A DNA stretch of 64,000 nt. Origin: Dugong dugon. Its lineage: Eukaryota; Chordata; Mammalia; Sirenia; Dugongidae. Under the pieces are notes generated by a model. The model was not told the origin of the DNA. It saw only the letters and a program-made list of their open reading frames with translations, and ran no database searches. The stretch is from positions 34,440,501-34,504,500 of the forward strand of contig CM057469.1 of the NCBI GenBank assembly GCA_030035585.1. Reading direction: 5' to 3'. The translations under genes were made by a program, and so were the position numbers. Positions 58,481 to 64,000 of the stretch are shown here, in pieces (position 1 is the first letter of the stretch; each line of letters opens with the position of its first letter).

Positions 58481-60175
58481 ACAAATGAGGGGAACCCAAT
58501 GGATAATTGCAGTGAAAATAATTACAATTTTTATGAAAAAAACAACAACCCCAGACATGCTAGCAGACAGAAACTTCCAGAGAGCATGGCTGGCTGCCAG
58601 TCAATCCATTATTCCACAGGTGCTCATTCCAGGCCTGCTTGGGCATCCACTTCTCCAGACAGGGACAGGGAAGCAAATATGCACATGATTGTAGTCTTGC
58701 CCCCGAGCTGCTAATGGTTAGATTCAGAGTCACAAAATCTTTTTGCTCTAGGTATAACTCCTTGGGAGATTAAAAAAAAAAAACACCTAGCTTATACCTC
58801 TGTTAGTAAAGACGTTTTATTTCCAGGAAGGTCTTTGTAAGAAACTTCTCAACCAGGAAGAAAAATAACATAGGATGTTCCAGGATGTCATTAAATCAGA
58901 GCCCAAATAGGGCCCAAAGTTCTGGGAACATGAAATGGTGTGCCTGGGAGCTCCCTGGAAAGGGCAACGAGAGCAGAGTTGGGCCAATGTTCAGGGCAAA
59001 GGGAGGAAAGTTTTGACCTTTGTGGGGGTGGGTGACAGGGGAGAACTCTGGGGACAAGGGGTCTCAGAGAGGGGTCTGACAAGTTGGAGATATGATGAGG
59101 ATGGGCGATGAGAGAGGGACACATATCACCCTTGTCCTCTTCCAGGGACAGGGCTACAGCTAGGCAGATAAGCCTGTAAGTCCTTATCATCCCAAGGCAG
59201 GGCAGGACCTCTACACATCGGTTTAATAAGCTTAGTGGCAGTTCCAGGGGTATTTTTGCTTTAAAAAGTTTGGGGAGGGAAAATCTCTCTCTCCATGTAG
59301 ATGATTGTTAATTCCTGAAAATTTCATTGAACAATTGGAGATAAAGGGTTCAAAGCGAAAACTCCTGTTGAGAGAACAGCTATCCATTCCAGAAATATTT
59401 ATTATCTACCTGGTGCCAAGTTCTAGTCTAGATTGCTGGAATACATCAATAAGCAACAAACAAAAATCTCTGTCTTCGGGGAACTTCCCTTCTAGTGCAG
59501 TGTACACATGTAAAGAGTTTCTGTTAATCATTAACATAAAAGACAGCCTCAGCTTGATTGGAGTGGTGAGGGGCTAGGGGAGCTGGGAATTGGTGCTGGA
59601 GTCCAGCCCTAGATGCCTGAAGATGGTGGGGCAGTGGAAGCTGGAGAAAGGAGAGGCTTCAGATGCTGAGGGCAAACTTCTCAGATTATCAACCCCCCCG
59701 CCCCCATATGGGTCCTGGTGAAGTCAGGGTCAGAAGACAAAGAGAAACTGTGCATTGAAGTATTTCTGATATGCAGCTGTAAGCAGGCAGCTCTGCTTAA
59801 AATGATTTATGAAGATTTTTTTTTTTTTTTTTTGAACATAGTTGACTTTGAGTAAATGAGCCTTGCTCCTAAGGAATTTCTAATCAAGGTATCACTGTCT
59901 AAAAGTAGCTTTTACCCTCAAGGAAACTATCCCCTTATTTGAAAGCCTGAGTATGCGTATGTGAAATAGATAATAAAGCAGTAAGTAAAGTGACAAAATG
60001 CTGGGTATGGACAATTAAGAGGTCAACAGAAAACTTAAAACTCAATGTATATGATAGAGAGCAAGCCAGGCTTCTATCAAAATCGATTCTGGATTTCCAA
60101 ACAAAAAAGTTTTACTGTCTTTCATCTCCTGCTGCATTAATCTGGCTTTTCAATCAGATGCTACCCTTGTTTAAG
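58481..60175. other. Intergenic DNA, one ancient-repeat fragment
   Basis: 59388-59515 (CCATTCCAGAAATATTTATT, CAACAAACAAAAATCTCTGT) is a fragment of the family at 61,085. A T18 run is at 59817-59834. No gene found. Confidence 0.45.
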
Positions 60176-60381
60176 GAGCCGTGGTGGCACAATAGTTAAG
60201 CACTTGGCTGCTAACCGAAACATTGGCAGTTCCAACTTACCCAGTGGCTCCTCAGGAGAAAGACCTGGCAATCTGCTCCTGCAAAAATTACAGCCTAGAA
60301 AACCCTCTGCGGCAGTTCTACTCTGTCACATGGATCGCTATGAGTCAGAATCAACTAGACAGCACCTAACAACAACAACAT
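60176..60381 (+). mobile_element. AfroSINE (long-body subfamily)
   Basis: GGAGCCGTGGTGGCACAATA, TGGCTGCTAACCGAAACATT, the extra segment CTGCAAAAATTACAGCCTAG, and the RTE-type tail AGCACCTAACAACAACAAC. Confidence 0.9.
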
Positions 60382-60788
60382 CTCTCTATTGTTTCAAGAA
60401 TTCAGAAAAGGGCGGTGGCAGGTGGGCTGGAGCCCCCGGCCAGGATCATGGGGAGGTTTTGATTGGGCTTTGAAGAAGCGGTGTAGTTAGAAATAAGTGT
60501 GAGCACGCTGGAGTGAAGAGTTGATCAGAAGGGGCCAAAGGCTGGCATAAAATGAAAAGAGGAGAGGCAGCGACAAGGGCAATGTGTAGACAGCTGGGTG
60601 GGGGACAGCCTACCTGGACTGGAGGGAGAGATTGTATAAACCAAACCCAGCTTTCCCGCTAATTAAATCTGAATGCATCCAACAGGCAGTAGAGGGGGGT
60701 TATGGGTGAGCAAGGGAGCAATAGGATAGAAGCAACTGTTTTAAAAAGATTAATGTAATAGGTTTTAGGATGCACTGAGGTGAAGGGG
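60382..60788. other. Intergenic DNA
   Basis: Nothing recognised. Confidence 0.35.
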
Positions 60789-60865
60789 GAGCACTGGTGG
60801 CACAGTGGTTAAGAGCTCTGGCTGCTAACCAAAAGGTTGGCAGTGGGTTTGGTTTTTTGGTTTTT
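60789..60865 (+). mobile_element. Miniature AfroSINE (head plus tail only)
   Basis: A 77-bp insertion between perfect 12-bp duplications, GAGGTGAAGGGG (60777-60788 and 60866-60877). It has an almost perfect tRNA-like head (GTGGCACAGTGGTTAAGAGC, GCTGCTAACCAAAAGGTTGG) that passes directly after GGCAGT into the tail GGGTTTGGTTTTTTGG. The B box and about 100 bp of body are missing. Confidence 0.92.
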
Positions 60866-62336
60866 GAGGTGAAGGGGACCGTTTCATGCCCTGTTACAGG
60901 CTAGATGTGGGCAAAGTGGGGCTGCACTTCAGTAGGACCTCAGGGAGAGAGGTGAAAAACGAGAGCTTTTTCCAAATTGATGAGTGAGATTGGGAGGTAA
61001 GGAGACCAAGTGATGAAAGATGCTTCCAAACTCTCATACTTCAGGAAATGGCAGGACAGAGGTGAGGTGGACTTAAATGAGGAGTTCTATTTATTAGTTC
61101 AATAACTGTCTATCAAGTACACTGTGTGTGCCAGGCACAGCTCTAGGCACTTAAGTTATATCAGGGAACAAAACAACTTCAGTTCCTGCCCTCCTGGAGC
61201 ATACAGTCTAGCATGGCGATGAGATGGGGGAGGGGAGGAATTACCAGTAAACAGTAAAAGTAATAAGTAAGTCAGTTAAATAATGTGTTGGAAGATAAAC
61301 AGTACAATGGACAAAAGAACCAGTAAAGCAGGGTGAGGGGAGTGCAACTGGGAGGGCAGAGTGGGTAGTGGTGCCTGGACAGCATTAAGTAGGGTGGTCG
61401 GGTGGCCACACTGAGCAGGGGATATCTGAGCCCAAACAGCAGGGAGGGGAGAGAGTTGGCCAAGCAGATATCTGGAAGAAAAGCATTCAGGCAGAGGCCA
61501 GAGCAGTGCAAAGGCTCCCAGGCAGGAGCTGGCCTGCCTTGCTTGGTGGGTAGAAGGGTTGATGTTGCTACAGCAGAGTGAATGGAGGGATGTGATCAGA
61601 GAGGAGTCAGAGGTTGTTAAGGTTGATAGAGACAGGGCGTTGTGGGCTACTGCAAGGACTTTGGCTCCTACTCTAAGAGAAACGAGAAGCCTTTGGAGGA
61701 TTTTGGGCAGAAGAGTGAATTGATTCAACATTGGCTGCTGTGTTGAGATTTGCTTGTAGGGGACAAGGCAAAAGTAGGAAGACCATTCCAGACACGATCG
61801 TTGTGATCAAAGAAAGAAAGGATATGGCTCATACCAGGGTGGTGGCAGTGGAGGTGGAGAGAAGAGGTTAGCTTCTGGACACCTTTTGAAAGTAGAACCA
61901 ACAACATTTCATGAGAGATGGGAGCTGGGTATGGGAGGAGGAAAGGAGATAAGGCTCCTTGTGAGATTTCTGTCCTGAACAACTGGAAGGCTGGAGATGC
62001 CCTCAGCTGAGATGGGAATGTGGTGGCGATAAGGAGTTAGTTTTTGAACATGTTGAGTTTGAGATGTCTAATAGACTTCCAAGTGAAGGAACCGAGGAGT
62101 AGGTGGATAAATTTATCTGGAGCTCAGGAAAGAGGGATGGGATAGAGATATAAACTTGGAAGTCATTGGCACAAAGATGGTCTATAAAGCCAAGAGACTG
62201 GCGGAGAGCACCAAGGAAGTGAGGATGGAGGAGCGATGAGGACCACGGACTGAGCTCTAGACCATCTAAAGTTACTAAAAAGTTAAAACTTTAATAAATA
62301 GTTAAATACAATAAAATAAAACAGAAAATCTAATAT

Positions 62337-62360
62337 TCAAACAAACAAACAAACAAAAAA
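62337..62360. repeat. (AAAC)n microsatellite
   Basis: CAAACAAACAAACAAACAA followed by an A run. Confidence 0.9.
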
Positions 62361-62616
62361 AGATAGAATGAGAAGAGAGGAATTGGAGATAGAGAATTTA
62401 ATCAACTCTTCTGAGGAGTTTTGCTTCAAAGGGGAGCAAAGAAATGAGGTGGAAGTTGATAGGAGAGCTAAGGATCCAGATCCTTGACATTTCATTCTGT
62501 TAAGGGGAGCTAAATGAAGGAGCAAGATGATTCTGAGTTTGAGAATATAGTAGGCCATCCAAGTGAAAATGTCAACAGTGTTCAACAGTGTCAGATCCGA
62601 TGAAGACGCTAACACT

Positions 62617-62700
62617 AACCTGGACTGAGAAAGGGCATAGTGCTTGTTAGATCACCGGAACCTGGACTGAGAAAGGGCATAGTGTTTGTTAGATCACCGG
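62617..62700. repeat. 42-bp tandem duplication
   Basis: Two adjacent 42-bp units (62617-62658 and 62659-62700) starting AACCTGGACTGAGAAAGGGC and ending AGATCACCGG, differing at one base (C/T). Confidence 0.95.
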
Positions 62701-62950
62701 TGCCCTATTAGCAGGGTCTGCAGGGTGGAGGAGGAGGTCAGGCTACAGTGGGCTAAAAATGAATGGAGAGAAAATGGAAATGATGCATGCCAGCAACCCA
62801 GAAACTTGCTTGTGGAAGGAAGAAAAAGAGTAACTGGGGCCAGATGAGTTCTCAGCAAATGAAGTTTTCTTAGTCGAGGAAAGACTCATATATGCTGAAG
62901 TGCAGGAGGAAAGACTCTTCTAAGGGATAGAAATTGACTTTGTGAGAAAT

Positions 62951-63665
62951 GGTATGACCAAGCCCTAGACAAACAGGCTGGAGATCAAGATCCCTAAAGA
63001 TCAGATCAGGTCAGATCAGATCACATTTAAAGCCAGGATGAGAACAATTCCCTTCATGAGATGGCCAAGCAGGGTGAGGAATAAAGTCAGAATCAAGCTG
63101 CAGCTAAGATGAGAGCAGATGCTGTCAGCTACATCCTCCCACTAAATTCAAAACGAGATTAGGAGCAGCAATAGTTAAGGGTGCAAGAAACAGAAACCTC
63201 CCAGCTAACGCAAAAAAGGACAAGGACAGGATGTGTGGCCAAACTCCAAATGAACTGGTTCCCAGAACTGGAACCCCCGCAAGAATTGGACTCCCCTTCC
63301 TTGGCCCCTCCTCACTCCCCTGTGCTGTCTCTGGGAGGCTGCCGGTCCTGCTGCTCTTTGCTTTAGTTTTCTCTCTGAAGCAGCTACCTTTCTCTATGTC
63401 AGGGTCCTCCTGGGCCTGGCCTCACATCACTTTCCAGTCTGGCAACCTAACAGATTTTAAGGAGGGTCTCACATCTCAACTTCAAGTGGCATTGAATTGA
63501 ATTGAAAACTGACTGACCGGACTAAGACATCTATGGAGGTTCAAACAGTGAAGGATTGGGGGTGGGCAACATGCAGTGCACGTATGGCTGAGGGGCCCAT
63601 GCTGGGACCATGTGAGTTGGCACAGACAGGCAGAAACCTCCAAGGGGCCTATAAGCTGAGGTAAA
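62951..63665. other. Intergenic DNA
   Basis: A short (TCAGA)n-like run at 62999-63030. Nothing else recognised. Confidence 0.4.
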
Positions 63666-64000
63666 GGATGGCTGCAAAAGACCTCTTTAAAGTGTTGAAA
63701 AGCAAAGATGGCATCTTGAAGACTAAGGTGTGCCTGACCCAAGCCATTGTGTTTTCAGTCGCCTCATATGCATGCAAAAGCTGGATGATGAATAAAGAAG
63801 ACCAAAGAAGAACTGATGCCTTTGAATTGTGGAGTCAGTGAAGAATATTGAATATACCATGGACTGCCAAAAGAACAAACAAATCTGACTAGGAAGAAGT
63901 ACAACCAGAATGCTCCTTAGAAGCAAGGATGACGAGATTATGTCTCATACTTTGGACGTGTTATCAGGAGGTACCAGTCCCTGGAGAAGGACATCATGCT
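63666..64000 (+). pseudogene. RTE LINE, post-RT region, runs off the window
   Basis: GGATGGCTGCAAAAGACCTC, GTCGCCTCATATGCATGCAA, TACCATGGACTGCCAAAAGA match 51,050-51,380 of the other plus-strand RTE. It is 5'-truncated, starting after the RT domain, and its 3' end lies beyond 64,000. Stops interrupt the frame. Confidence 0.88.

Larger units (their letters stand above)
61085..62950 (+). mobile_element. Long ancient mammalian repeat, family not named
   Basis: The recurring order is CAAGTACACTGTGTGTGCCA, TTCCTGCCCTCCTGGAGCAT, AAGGACTTTGGCTCCTACTC, GGCTGCTGTGTTGAGATTTG, CCAGGGTGGTGGCAGTGGAG, CATGTTGAGTTTGAGATGTC, GGAGATATAAAC-type, GGAGTTTTGCTTCAAAGGGG. I know this as a widespread, purine-rich mammalian interspersed repeat but cannot assign its family. 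Open frames on the minus strand (61276..61731) lie within it. It carries a 42-bp tandem duplication at 62617-62700. Confidence 0.5.

Noticed and set aside
61276..61731. 151-residue minus-strand open frame
   Set aside because: It is antisense to a long ancient interspersed repeat whose purine-rich strand is stop-poor in this frame.

Overview
The window is mammalian nuclear DNA, most likely from an elephant or another paenungulate afrotherian. The diagnostic signal is more than twenty copies of AfroSINE-type elements together with their apparent LINE partner, an RTE-clade retrotransposon, and lineage-specific L1 3' ends. The usual mammal-wide fossils (MIR, L2, MER5A, MER20, HAL1, MaLR LTRs) are also present. 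Family names are from memory; no database was searched.

The only protein-coding gene I can support is GALNT2, on the minus strand. Its first coding exon (41036..41164) lies in a 1.7 kb CpG island (about 39.99-41.70 kb) and encodes the cytoplasmic tail and transmembrane anchor of the Golgi enzyme polypeptide N-acetylgalactosaminyltransferase 2. The exon ends at a canonical donor, AAG|GTGAG. I see no second exon, so positions 1-41035 are all the 5' part of the very long intron 1. Positions 41165-41700 are 5' UTR and promoter: TATA-less, with GC boxes, a CCAAT box and a G-quadruplex motif. Positions 41.7-64 kb are upstream intergenic DNA.

Left part (1-41 kb, intron 1): an L1 ORF2 remnant and 3' UTR at the left edge, a lineage-specific repeat with an inverted-segment insert, scattered SINEs, two solo MaLR-type LTRs in opposite orientation, and a target-site-bounded composite L1 (19.8-21.3 kb). 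It also holds two tRNA-Gly-headed RTE-tailed SINEs, several MIR/L2/MER copies, and long single-copy stretches, some with the look of conserved noncoding elements.

Right part (41.7-64 kb, intergenic): much denser in repeats. It has HAL1/L1 fragments, an LTR split by an RTE that is itself split by a SINE, an RTE copy with an inverted 5' end inside an L1, three adjacent SINEs, a 77-bp miniature SINE with perfect target-site duplications, a long ancient repeat with a 42-bp tandem duplication, and the start of another RTE running off the right end.

I found no CRISPR array, operon, functional RNA gene or clearly new biological system. The most interesting material concerns retrotransposon biology: the RTE partner and its derivatives show internally deleted, tRNA-fused, inverted and chimeric products whose insertion boundaries can often be read from target-site duplications.
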